Positions 23,967-31,732 of a DNA stretch of 34,817 nt are shown here, in pieces. Positions within the stretch are counted from its first letter, which is position 1, and every line of letters starts with the position of its first letter. The notes beneath the pieces were generated by a model. That model was given only the letters and a program-made list of their open reading frames with translations, made no database searches and was not told the origin of the DNA. Source of the DNA: Gammaproteobacteria bacterium (GTDB taxonomy: Bacteria > Pseudomonadota > Gammaproteobacteria > Burkholderiales > Burkholderiaceae_B); assembly GCA_030832095.1 (NCBI GenBank), contig JAURJT010000046.1, forward strand, positions 1 to 34,817, given 5' to 3'. The position numbers and the translations under genes are program-made.

Positions 23967-24935
23967 TTAACCGCACAAGCGGACTAGGCGCTCGCGGATG
24001 ATGTGCTCGGCCTCTTGAACAATTCGAGAGACCAGTACTTCGCAACTTGGGATATCGTGAATGAGGCCTTGCACTTGTCCGACGGTCCAGATGCCACCCT
24101 CGACATCGCCACCTTCGTAGACCCCTCGGCCTTTGACGCCGGCAACCTTAGGGCCGATTTCAGCGATAGTGGCGCCTGACTTTTCCATCTCGATCACACT
24201 GAGCGCCAAAGCGTTTTTGTAGACACGGCTGCTATTTCTTAAGCTGCGCAAGATCAGGCTGGTATCGTGTTCAGTTTGCTCAACGATGGCCCGTTTGATG
24301 TTGTGATGAACCGGCGCCTCGATGGTGCACATAAAGCGGGTGCCCATGTTGATCGCCTCAGCCCCCAGGGCTAACGCTGCCGCTAGGCCGCGCCCATCGC
24401 CAAAGCCGCCCGAAGCAATGACCGGGATCTTGAGTTTGGCGACGGCTGCGGGGATCAGCACCAAGCCCGGAATATCCTCTTCGCCGACGTGTCCCGCACA
24501 TTCAAAACCATCAATACTGACTGCATCCACGCCGATGTCTTGCGCTTTCAACGCGTGGCGAACCGTGGTGCATTTGTGGATGACTGTAATGCCTGCGTTT
24601 TTAAAGGCGGGCATGTGTGCTGAAGGGTTATTACCGGCGGTTTCGACAATCGTCACCCCCGAGTCAATGATGACGTCTCGGTAGGCCTCGTAAGGAATTG
24701 GTTTGAGAGAGGGTAAAAAAGTGAGATTCACGCCAAACGGTTTATCAGTCATGTCACGCAAGCGATTGATTTCATCGTGAAGCGCTTCAGGGGTTGGCTG
24801 GGTGAGGGCGGTCAGTATCCCTAACGCACCAGCATTAGAGACTGCGGCGGTAAGCTCGGCACGCCCCACCCATTGCATGCCGCCTTGAATAATCGGATGG
24901 GCAATACCCAATAAGCGTGTGATTGCGGTTTGCAT
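23967..24935 (-). CDS. Nitronate monooxygenase / 2-nitropropane-dioxygenase-like FMN protein
   Basis: A 322-residue TIM-barrel flavoprotein. Motifs: HPIIQGGMQWVG (13-24), SNAGALGIL, CAGHVGEEDIPG with His149 (equivalent to the catalytic His of nitronate monooxygenases), and the FMN phosphate site SGGFGDGRGLAAALALGAEA, then MGTRFMCTIEAPVH. Many genes with this label inside CoA-thioester operons are not nitronate oxidases. IpdC of the steroid pathway is one such enzyme and reduces a CoA thioester. Context (between a CoA-transferase and a MaoC hydratase) favours a CoA-ester reductase or dehydrogenase role here, but this is inference. Confidence 0.88.
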   Translation of the reverse strand: MQTAITRLLGIAHPIIQGGMQWVGRAELTAAVSNAGALGILTALTQPTPEALHDEINRLRDMTDKPFGVNLTFLPSLKPIPYEAYRDVIIDSGVTIVETAGNNPSAHMPAFKNAGITVIHKCTTVRHALKAQDIGVDAVSIDGFECAGHVGEEDIPGLVLIPAAVAKLKIPVIASGGFGDGRGLAAALALGAEAINMGTRFMCTIEAPVHHNIKRAIVEQTEHDTSLILRSLRNSSRVYKNALALSVIEMEKSGATIAEIGPKVAGVKGRGVYEGGDVEGGIWTVGQVQGLIHDIPSCEVLVSRIVQEAEHIIRERLVRLCG

Positions 24936-24947
24936 GGAGTTTGTCCT

Positions 24948-25649
24948 TTACGGCTGAACGCTCAGAGCGTCAGCGTTTGAGATAAGTTGAGGTCGATAGG
25001 GCCTACAGCTCGGGCTGAGAGACAGCTTCGCGCCGGTCAGCGTCTGCAGCGTAGTAAAGTCGATATCGTCGGCGATGCGTTGAACCACGAAGCCTTGTGG
25101 GGCGACCTCGATTAAAGCGAAATTTGTATAAATTCTGGTAACGCACTTGTGGCCAGTTAACGGATACGCACAACGCTCAAGCAGTCGCGGTGCGCCATCC
25201 TTCTGACAGTGCTCCATCAGCACCCAGACGCTGGCCGCGCCCGCTGCAAGGTCCATGGCGCCACCTACCCCAGGTGTTTCTGTTGACAGGCCGGTTGACC
25301 AATTGGCCAGATCGCCATTTTCAGCGACCTGAAAGGCACCCAAACAGGCGATATCGATGTGCCCGCCACGTATCATTAAAAACGAATCGCTGTGACTAAA
25401 AACTGAGGCACCCTTCAAGAGGGTGAGGTGCGATTTACCGGCACCGACGACATCGTCGTCTTCTTGTCCGGGCTCGGGTGCAGGTCCAAGCCCGAGTAAG
25501 CCTTGCTCACTCTGCAGCAACACCTCGCGCCCTGCGGGAATGCAATCCGCGATCATGGTCGGCAAACCGATACCAAGGTTCACGCAGTAACCCTCGGGGA
25601 TATCTTCTGCCGCGACGCGTGCGATGTCTTTTCTGTTTAAGCCTTTCAT
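24948..25649 (-). CDS. Class I 3-oxoacid CoA-transferase, subunit B
   Basis: A 233-residue beta subunit. VNLGIGLPTMIADCIP (23-38) and LLQSEQGLLGLGP contain Glu48, the nucleophile that forms the glutamyl-CoA thioester in class I enzymes. RGGHIDIACLGAFQVAENGD and the end block CAYPLTGHKCVTRIYT complete the family pattern. With subunit A it transfers CoA between succinyl- or acetyl-CoA and a carboxylic acid. The ATG overlaps the TGA of subunit A (ATGA). Presence of the catalytic Glu argues for a true transferase and against an IpdB-type ring hydrolase. Confidence 0.92.
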   Translation of the reverse strand: MKGLNRKDIARVAAEDIPEGYCVNLGIGLPTMIADCIPAGREVLLQSEQGLLGLGPAPEPGQEDDDVVGAGKSHLTLLKGASVFSHSDSFLMIRGGHIDIACLGAFQVAENGDLANWSTGLSTETPGVGGAMDLAAGAASVWVLMEHCQKDGAPRLLERCAYPLTGHKCVTRIYTNFALIEVAPQGFVVQRIADDIDFTTLQTLTGAKLSLSPSCRPYRPQLISNADALSVQP

Positions 25650-26314
25650 TTTTTTATCTCAATGACTCGATCAATGAATACACCTGGCGTGATGATGTGT
25701 TCGGGATCGAGTTCGCCTAACTCGACAAACTCGTTAACTTGCGCAATCACGAGTTGTGCTGCGCCGGCCATCGCGGGATTATTCACACGAGCGCCACGGT
25801 GATACACCAGGTTGCCCCAACGATCGCCCTGTTTAGCTTGAAGCAACGCCACATCGCCAACAAGTGGTTTTTCAAAAACGTATTCTTGCCCATCGATGAG
25901 ACGAGTTTCTTTGCCGCGCGCTAACTCGGTACCTGCGGCCGTTCGCGTAAAGAAACCACCGATGCCAGCAGCACCTGCACGAATGCGCTCAGCCAACGTA
26001 CCCTGAGGCACCAATTCAAGCTCGATCTTACCCGCGCTATACAGTTCATCAAAGATGGTCTTTCCGACTAAGGCGCGTGGAAACGAACAGACCATCTTTT
26101 TGACTCGATTGGCTCGCATCAGATCTGCCATGACGTCGGTGCCGGTCGTTGCATTATTCGCCACCAAGGTAAGGTCTTTCACCCCTAAGTCAAAGACGCC
26201 GGCCAACAGCTCGGCCGGTCGCCCCGATGTGCCGAAGCCGCCGATCAGCAGCACATCGCCATCCTTGATGCCTTGTACTGCCTGTGCCATTGACTCAACA
26301 CGTTTGTTAATCAT
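25646..26314 (-). CDS. Class I 3-oxoacid CoA-transferase, subunit A
   Basis: A 222-residue alpha subunit of the PcaI/ScoA type. LLIGGFGTSGRPAELL (22-37) is the family CoA-binding signature G-G-F-G-x-x-G. ELVPQGTLAERIRAGAAGIG, GNLVYHRGARVNNPAMAGAA and ITPGVFIDRVIEI follow in normal order. It is separated by 2 bp from the SDR gene upstream and overlaps subunit B downstream, so they are certainly co-transcribed. It likely activates the operon's acid substrate or recycles CoA at the end of the pathway. Confidence 0.92.
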   Translation of the reverse strand: MINKRVESMAQAVQGIKDGDVLLIGGFGTSGRPAELLAGVFDLGVKDLTLVANNATTGTDVMADLMRANRVKKMVCSFPRALVGKTIFDELYSAGKIELELVPQGTLAERIRAGAAGIGGFFTRTAAGTELARGKETRLIDGQEYVFEKPLVGDVALLQAKQGDRWGNLVYHRGARVNNPAMAGAAQLVIAQVNEFVELGELDPEHIITPGVFIDRVIEIKK

Positions 26315-26316
26315 GA

Positions 26317-27216
26317 CTAATCCAGGTCGTTACCGCGCATATCGGCGTTGCGCCGGGCCCGACGTGCCAAATCCAACATGACAGTGCCGATAACATTGGG
26401 GTTGTCGATCGGTTCGGCTTGTGGCCCGCGATGCCAGCCTTCCATCGCTGCAAGAAAACCACCACCCAATTCGAACACCCGCGCGGTGACTTCGGAGCTT
26501 TCGGCGCTGGCTAACCAGGTGGCAGCGGCGGCGATCCAGCGCGGGTGTCGCAATGCAATTTCTTCGGGCGTGCGCTCACGTAAGCTTTCGGTCATGCGAG
26601 TTTGTGCATGCGGGCTAATGGCGTTAACCGTGATCCCATAGCGCTTTAATTCACGGGCGGTGATGATGGTGAAGGCGGCGATCCCTGCTTTGGCTGCGCC
26701 ATAATTGCTTTGCCCAATGTTACCGAGCAGGCCTGAAAATGACGTGGTGTTGATAAGCCTGGCGTTCACAGGTTCACCGGTGAGTTTTTGTTGAGCTCTC
26801 CAGTACACCGCGGCATGGTGGCAAGGCGCGAAGGTGCCTTTTAAATGAACCTTGATGACGGCATCCCATTCACTTTCTTCCATGTTGACAAGCATGCGAT
26901 CGCGAAGAATGCCTGCGTTGTTGATCACGACGTCGAGCTTGCCAAAGTGCTCGACCGTGCTGTGGATCATATGCTCGGCCTCTTTCCACTCAGAAACATC
27001 GTCACAGTTTGCGATGGCCTCGCCACCGGCAGCTTTGATTTCGTCAACCACTTGTTGGGCAGCCGAGGTGTCTCGCCCCAGACCTTCTCTGGATACCCCT
27101 AGGTCATTGACAACGACTTTTGCGCCGCAAGCGGCCAGTTGCAAGGCGTACTCTCGCCCGATTCCACGTGCAGCGCCGGTAACGATTGCGACGCGTCCTT
27201 CACATAAGCGGCTCAT
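26317..27216 (-). CDS. SDR-family 3-hydroxyacyl-CoA dehydrogenase-like protein
   Basis: A 299-residue classical short-chain dehydrogenase with C-terminal extension, similar in layout to the dehydrogenase part of 17-beta-HSD type 4. TGAARGIG (13-20) binds the nucleotide; VVVNDLGVSREG suits NAD(H); NNAG is at 99-102; the triad is Ser159, Tyr172 and Lys176 (Y-G-A-A-K). The extra residues between helix 1 and strand 3 (SREGLGRDTSAAQQVVDEI) are typical of hydroxyacyl-CoA-acting SDRs. It likely oxidises the hydroxyacyl-CoA made by the operon's hydratase. Two bases separate its stop from the next gene. Confidence 0.88.
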   Translation of the reverse strand: MSRLCEGRVAIVTGAARGIGREYALQLAACGAKVVVNDLGVSREGLGRDTSAAQQVVDEIKAAGGEAIANCDDVSEWKEAEHMIHSTVEHFGKLDVVINNAGILRDRMLVNMEESEWDAVIKVHLKGTFAPCHHAAVYWRAQQKLTGEPVNARLINTTSFSGLLGNIGQSNYGAAKAGIAAFTIITARELKRYGITVNAISPHAQTRMTESLRERTPEEIALRHPRWIAAAATWLASAESSEVTARVFELGGGFLAAMEGWHRGPQAEPIDNPNVIGTVMLDLARRARRNADMRGNDLD

Positions 27217-27372
27217 GATTGACTAGGCTCCTTGAAATATTGATAAGAGTGATGAAGGGTGAATTGGATAGACATCAGGACAATTGGTGGTGGGCAGAAT
27301 CGAGGAATGAATCGTGATTAGGTTCATTAGGAAAAGAGTGAACAGGATGGTTTTGAGAACACGGATACTTGG

Positions 27373-28170
27373 CTAGCGCTCAAATTTCGGTGGACGTTTT
27401 TCAATAAACGCTTGCGCGGCCTCTTTGTGATCGGCTGTGAGTGTGGCGGTCACGTGATTCACGGCTTCTTGATTCAGCGTGTCATCTAAGGTGTTTTGCA
27501 AGGCGTGATTTAAATTGTCTTTCATTAGTGCCAAGGCTTGTCGAGGGCCGTTGGCAATTTTTTGGGCGATTGCAGTGACCTCCGGTTCAAGACGGTCGCG
27601 CGAAAACAAGGCGGTCAGCATCCCCAACTCATTTGCTTGCTGTGCGTCGAGTGTGGGCGACAGCAGATACAACTCGCGCGCCTTCGCAAAACCGACGATA
27701 CGCGGTAAAAAGTAATGCCCGCCAAAATCGCCAGGCAAGCCGACATTGATGAAAGCCGTTTTGAATTTTGCCGAATCATCTGCATACCGAAAGTCACAAG
27801 CCAGCGCCAAACACAGGCCGGCGCCCGCAGCGGGGCCACGAATCATCGCGATGGTTGGGATGGGCAGGGTGTGAAGCAGCTCGGTAATTTGATTGCGCCG
27901 GCGCAAGCGCGCGACTTTTTGGTCAAAAGATAGAGCCTCTGCGGGTGAGTTTGCCATACGGGCCACATCGCCACCTGCACAAAAAGCAGCGCCAGCTCCA
28001 GTCAGCACAATCGCTCCGATTTGCCGATTGTCTTTGGTCTCAAGCAGCGCTTGCGCGAGCTGGTCATATAGCTCTGGACTGAGCGCATTGAGACGCTCTG
28101 GGCGATTCATGACAAGCGTCATAACGCCCTCGTGCACGGATCTGAGTAATGGTGAGGACTGCTCTGGCAT
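27373..28170 (-). CDS. Enoyl-CoA hydratase/isomerase (crotonase family)
   Basis: A 265-residue crotonase. MNRPERLNALSPELYDQL opens the fold; FCAGGDVARM and IRGPAAGAGLCLALACDFRY give the two oxyanion-hole loops. VGLPGDFGGHYFLPRIVG carries an Asp in the position commonly occupied by an acidic catalytic residue in the G-L-x-x-D-x-G-G subgroup. RPPKFER is the usual C-terminus. It is the first gene of the leftward operon and is divergent from the thiolase-like gene. A 156-bp gap to the SDR gene suggests either a processed junction or a second promoter. Function could be hydration, isomerisation or ring/thioester hydrolysis. Confidence 0.9.
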   Translation of the reverse strand: MPEQSSPLLRSVHEGVMTLVMNRPERLNALSPELYDQLAQALLETKDNRQIGAIVLTGAGAAFCAGGDVARMANSPAEALSFDQKVARLRRRNQITELLHTLPIPTIAMIRGPAAGAGLCLALACDFRYADDSAKFKTAFINVGLPGDFGGHYFLPRIVGFAKARELYLLSPTLDAQQANELGMLTALFSRDRLEPEVTAIAQKIANGPRQALALMKDNLNHALQNTLDDTLNQEAVNHVTATLTADHKEAAQAFIEKRPPKFER

Positions 28171-28198
28171 GTTATCTCCGAGTGGTATCTAGGTACCT

Positions 28199-28212
28199 TA
28201 AGCGATAGCTTA
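28199..28212. promoter_or_regulatory. Small inverted repeat upstream of the leftward operon
   Basis: TAAGC-GATA-GCTTA, 29 bp upstream of the enoyl-CoA hydratase start in the divergent control region. A possible operator half or promoter element; its sequence differs from the 16-bp palindrome on the other side. Confidence 0.35.
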
Positions 28213-28315
28213 GAGCAAAAAATCCTTTTCGGTAAAAAAAGAAAAACCACTGCCTAAAGGCGTCATTTGAATGTTATAAAACCAAGACGAGGCGCACAGC
28301 CGACCAGTTCTAATA

Positions 28316-28331
28316 TTTGGTTTAAACCAAA
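28316..28331. promoter_or_regulatory. Perfect 16-bp palindrome, putative operator
   Basis: TTTGGTTTAAACCAAA lies 20 bp before the ATG of the thiolase-like gene, just upstream of its AGGGA ribosome binding site, and about 35 bp after a TATAAA box (28275-28280). The position suits repressor binding in the divergent control region. No regulator gene is in the window, so it would be encoded elsewhere. Confidence 0.6.
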
Positions 28332-28351
28332 AGCTTCACAGGGACAACATA

Positions 28352-29509
28352 ATGAGTATTAAAGGCAAGGCCTATATCGCTGGGATTTTTGAGCACCCGG
28401 CCCGCAAAATCGCAAATATGTCGTTAGCACAGCTACACGCTGAGTGTGCCAAGGGCGCGCTTGAAGACGCTGGCTTGACCATACATGACGTCGACGGTTA
28501 CTACTGTTCGACCGATGCGCCCGGTAGCCTGGGCGGCATCAATATGATTGATTACATGGGGTTGACGGTTAAGCACTCTGACTCAACCAATACCGGAGGC
28601 TCGTCTTACTTGTACTTGGTCGCCCACGCGGCTGAGGCGATTGCGGCGGGCAAGTGCAGCGTTGCCTTGATTACCTGTGCGGGTTTTGGACGCCCAGGCA
28701 CAATTGTGCGTGATTTGGACACGGCAATCCCAGATACTCCATTTGAAATGCCCTATGGTCCAGTTACGGTCAATTTGTATGCACTTGCTGCAATGCGGCA
28801 TATGTATGAGTTTGGCACCACGAGTGAACAATTGGCCTGGGTTAAGGTTTCTGCATCGCACCATGCGCAACACAATCCTAACGCGTACTTAAAGAAAGTG
28901 GTCACAGTTGAGGACGTTGTGAACTCCCCATTGATTGCAGACCCATTGCATCGCATGGATTGCTGTGTAGTGACGGATGGCGGTGGTGCGGTGATTGTTG
29001 TGAGTCCAGAGATTGCTAAAACCTTAAAGCGCCCAGCGGTGAAGTTGATTGGCGCGGGCGAGTCGCCCAAGGGTCAAATGGGCGGCAAAATTGATATTAC
29101 CTATACCGGGGCCGTCCGCTCAGGGCCTATCGCCTTCGCTGAAGCTGGCGTGAAGCCTAGCGATATTAAGTACGCCTCAATTTACGACAGCTTTACGATC
29201 ACCGTGGTCATGACGCTTGAGGATCTTGGCTTTTGTAAAAAAGGCGAAGGCGGTAAGTTTGTGATGGATGGGAACTTGATTTCGGGCGTAGGCAAACTGC
29301 CATTCAATACCGATGGCGGTGGGATGTGCAACAACCATCCGGTGAACCGTGGCGGCATCACCAAAATCATTGAGGCTGTGCGCCAATTGCGCGGCGAAGC
29401 CCATCCCTTAGTGCAAGTTAAAAACTGCGATATTGCCTTGGCGCACGGAACCGGCGGCTCGCTGAGTACCCGTCACGGCAGTGCCACATTGATTATGGAA
29501 AGAGAGTAA
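28352..29509 (+). CDS. Thiolase-like protein lacking the nucleophilic Cys (Ltp2/SCP2-thiolase type)
   Basis: A 385-residue thiolase-fold protein. At the position of the catalytic Cys of thiolases (G-x-C-S-S) it reads NTGGSSYLYLV, so Gly83 replaces Cys. NHPVNRGGITKIIEAVRQLRG and the terminal ALAHGTGGSLSTRHGSATLI carry the second-half loops, with HGTGG where C-x-G-G-G is usual. Cys-less thiolase-like proteins that pair with a DUF35 partner, such as Ltp2 with ChsH2, act as retro-aldol lyases on branched hydroxyacyl-CoAs. The next gene is a DUF35 protein, 4 bp away, which fits. A substrate-binding-only role is the alternative. RBS is AGGGA. Confidence 0.85.
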   Translation: MSIKGKAYIAGIFEHPARKIANMSLAQLHAECAKGALEDAGLTIHDVDGYYCSTDAPGSLGGINMIDYMGLTVKHSDSTNTGGSSYLYLVAHAAEAIAAGKCSVALITCAGFGRPGTIVRDLDTAIPDTPFEMPYGPVTVNLYALAAMRHMYEFGTTSEQLAWVKVSASHHAQHNPNAYLKKVVTVEDVVNSPLIADPLHRMDCCVVTDGGGAVIVVSPEIAKTLKRPAVKLIGAGESPKGQMGGKIDITYTGAVRSGPIAFAEAGVKPSDIKYASIYDSFTITVVMTLEDLGFCKKGEGGKFVMDGNLISGVGKLPFNTDGGGMCNNHPVNRGGITKIIEAVRQLRGEAHPLVQVKNCDIALAHGTGGSLSTRHGSATLIMERE

Positions 29510-29513
29510 CGCC

Positions 29514-29915
29514 ATGACCACACCCTATCAAGACAGAAAAATCCCTGCCCCGAAGTTGAACTATGGCGATGAGCCTTATTTTGACGCAGCCACTCAGGGC
29601 AAGTTGATGCTGAAGTATTGCAACGACTGCAAACAATATCATCACTATCCCCGCGCGCTATGCCCGTTTTGCTTTAGCGATAAAACTGAGTTCAAAGAAG
29701 TGAAAGGTAGCGGCACGGTGTATAGCTATAGCATCACTCGCACCTCTGGCCCTGTGCCGTATGCCATTGCCTATGTCACTCTTGATGAAGGTATCACGAT
29801 GCTGACCAATATCGTCGATTGCGACTTGGATACCATCCGCTGCGGACAAAAGGTTGCGGTGACCTTCAAGCCGAGCGAGGATGGCCCCGCGATCCCAATG
29901 TTTAAATTGGTTTGA
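29514..29915 (+). CDS. DUF35 zinc-ribbon/OB-fold partner of the thiolase-like protein
   Basis: A 133-residue protein. The rubredoxin-like zinc ribbon has Cys36, Cys39, Cys50 and Cys53 (YCNDCKQYHHYPRALCPFC), followed by an OB fold (about 60-130; GSGTVYSYSITRTSGPVPYA) that binds acyl-CoA. DUF35 proteins form complexes with thiolase-like enzymes and are needed for their aldolase or acyl-transfer activity. All four Cys are present. It is co-transcribed with the thiolase-like gene (4-bp gap) and precedes the tandem-repeat protein by 16 bp. Confidence 0.92.
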   Translation: MTTPYQDRKIPAPKLNYGDEPYFDAATQGKLMLKYCNDCKQYHHYPRALCPFCFSDKTEFKEVKGSGTVYSYSITRTSGPVPYAIAYVTLDEGITMLTNIVDCDLDTIRCGQKVAVTFKPSEDGPAIPMFKLV

Positions 29916-29931
29916 AGGCAAAGGATAACAA

Positions 29932-30657
29932 ATGAGCGATGCGCTTTACACCTATTGGGTCGGCATGGATATCCCCGCCGACACGAGCGCTGCCGATGTT
30001 GCGGCGTTTAATGATTTTTACTCGAATGTGCATAAGCCTGAAGTGTTAGCTGGCAACCCCGGCTTTTTGCGTGGGCGCCGTTACGAGCTTGCGCAAGACG
30101 ACACGCGCGGTGCGCGTGGGCCACGCTTTATCGCGGCTTACGATATTGAAAGCAAAGAGGCGGCACAACTGTACATCACTCGCAATGATGGGCCAGCAAG
30201 CGGGCGGCCCGTCTATAGCGACGGCCCTGCCGCCTGGCAAAAGCGCAGCACCAAGTGGCGTCTAATGTGGCAACATGTGCTGAATAATCCTCAGTCAGCG
30301 CAAGTGTCTGCTTCGCCGTACATGTATTTGGTCGGGATGAACGCAGCAGCAGGCTCTGGTGAGGCTGAGCTGGCTCAATTTAATGAGTTCTACAACACGA
30401 TCCATGTGCCTGAAGTACTAGCAGGCTATGGTTTTGTCAGTGGCGCACGCTATAAAAATATGCGTACCTTTCTTCACCCCGAGCCCGGTGCACCAAACTT
30501 TTTGGCGATGTACGGCATCGAGGACGAGGCAGCGGCCCAATCGTTCATGAAAGATAGATTAAGCGCTGATCCTGGTGGTAATTCTTTCTCAGCCGGGCCA
30601 CCGCCTTGGCAAAAGCGCGACACGAAGTGGCGTTTGACGTATCGCTTGGTTGGTTAG
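29932..30657 (+). CDS. Tandem-repeat dimeric alpha/beta-barrel (EthD-like) protein
   Basis: A 241-residue protein made of two homologous halves, about 1-115 and 126-241. Each half has F-N-(D/E)-F-Y-x-x-(V/I)-H-x-P-E-V-L-A-G (FNDFYSNVHKPEVLAG and FNEFYNTIHVPEVLAG), a FIAAYDIES / FLAMYGIED strand, and ends P-x-x-W-Q-K-R-x-T-K-W-R-L. This looks like an internally duplicated ferredoxin-like/dimeric-barrel domain, as in EthD or DUF-type monooxygenases, with the conserved His as the likely functional residue. I do not recognise a characterised homologue. No signal peptide. Its place in the operon suggests a pathway enzyme or a ligand-binding auxiliary. Confidence 0.72.
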   Translation: MSDALYTYWVGMDIPADTSAADVAAFNDFYSNVHKPEVLAGNPGFLRGRRYELAQDDTRGARGPRFIAAYDIESKEAAQLYITRNDGPASGRPVYSDGPAAWQKRSTKWRLMWQHVLNNPQSAQVSASPYMYLVGMNAAAGSGEAELAQFNEFYNTIHVPEVLAGYGFVSGARYKNMRTFLHPEPGAPNFLAMYGIEDEAAAQSFMKDRLSADPGGNSFSAGPPPWQKRDTKWRLTYRLVG

Positions 30658-30758
30658 GATTAAGTGATTTGCGACCGCGAGCTTAAGCATGAATAGTCTT
30701 GCTTGGGCTGACGGTTCGTTAAATTGATATAGCAATATTAAAACTACAAAGGCATCAC

Positions 30759-31658
30759 ATGATTTACTCCCGTCACGTCGGCGACGCAAAAATTTATAAC
30801 GTCATTGAATATAGCGGCCCAACGCATGCGGCTGATTTTGTGTTTCCTGAGTTAGATGTGCGCCAGATCGTGCCGCATCTGTCATGGCTGGCCCCGCATC
30901 ACTACAACATCAAGTTGCAGCGGTTTATCGTGGCGATGCAGTTATGGGTAATGCATATGGGCGATAACGTGATCGTGATTGACTTGGGGGTTGGCAATCA
31001 TAAAAAACGCGGCTCAGAGCGCATGAACATGCTCAACACTTTGACGCCACTTTGGCTTGATGCGGCAGGTGCAAGTGCAAAAACAGTGACGCACGTGATT
31101 GTCACGCACTTTCATCCCGACCACGTCGGTTGGGGCACCCGTATGGTGGATGGTCGTTGGGAGCCAATGTTTCCGAATGCGCGTCATCTGATGCCCCGCG
31201 TTGATTTTGAAGCTGCGCACGCGGCGTATAAAAATGGTGATAAGGGTGTGATCAGCGGTTCGTTTGAGGACAGTGTGTTGCCGCTTTACGAATTGGGATT
31301 AATTGATCTAATCGACGATGGTGATGTCGTGGCCGGTTGCCTGAAAGCTGAAGCCATGCCGGGCCATACTCCTGGCTCGTTGCATTTTCGGCTGCAGTCA
31401 AAAGGACAAGAAGCGATCTTTGCTGGTGATGTGATGCATAGTCCTTTACAGATTGCGATGCCGCATATCAACACGTGGATTGATGCTCATGCCGAGCAGG
31501 CGCGAGCCTCACGTGCCTTGTTTTTGAAGCGCGCTGCCGAACGCAATGCCATGATTTTTCCGGTGCACTTCGGTTGGCCACACTGCGGCTATGTGCGTGG
31601 CGACAGTACTAAAGGCTATCGCTTTGAACCGGTCGAACCTGAAGCACGTGGTGAATAA
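30759..31658 (+). CDS. Metallo-beta-lactamase-fold hydrolase
   Basis: A 299-residue MBL-fold protein. VTHFHPDHVGW supplies His117, His119, Asp121 and His122 of the dinuclear metal site; MPGHTPGSLHF contains His203; IFAGDVMHSP gives the bridging Asp; PVHFGWPHCG holds the last His. The layout matches MBL-fold lactonases and thioesterase-like hydrolases of degradative operons. AAAGG precedes the ATG. It may open a lactone or hydrolyse a thioester in the pathway; the substrate is inferred only from context. There is a 101-bp gap to the gene before, without a clear terminator. Confidence 0.88.
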   Translation: MIYSRHVGDAKIYNVIEYSGPTHAADFVFPELDVRQIVPHLSWLAPHHYNIKLQRFIVAMQLWVMHMGDNVIVIDLGVGNHKKRGSERMNMLNTLTPLWLDAAGASAKTVTHVIVTHFHPDHVGWGTRMVDGRWEPMFPNARHLMPRVDFEAAHAAYKNGDKGVISGSFEDSVLPLYELGLIDLIDDGDVVAGCLKAEAMPGHTPGSLHFRLQSKGQEAIFAGDVMHSPLQIAMPHINTWIDAHAEQARASRALFLKRAAERNAMIFPVHFGWPHCGYVRGDSTKGYRFEPVEPEARGE

Positions 31659-31732
31659 CACTGAACAAGCGCGTTGCGCGTTGGTTTAGGGTAGTGCTGG
31701 TCAGGGTTAAGAAAATTAAAAAGGGGATGACA

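Noticed and set aside
24948..26314. IpdA/IpdB steroid ring hydrolase
   Set aside because: Subunit B keeps the class I catalytic Glu48 and both chains have the short PcaI/PcaJ layout; gene order alone is not enough.
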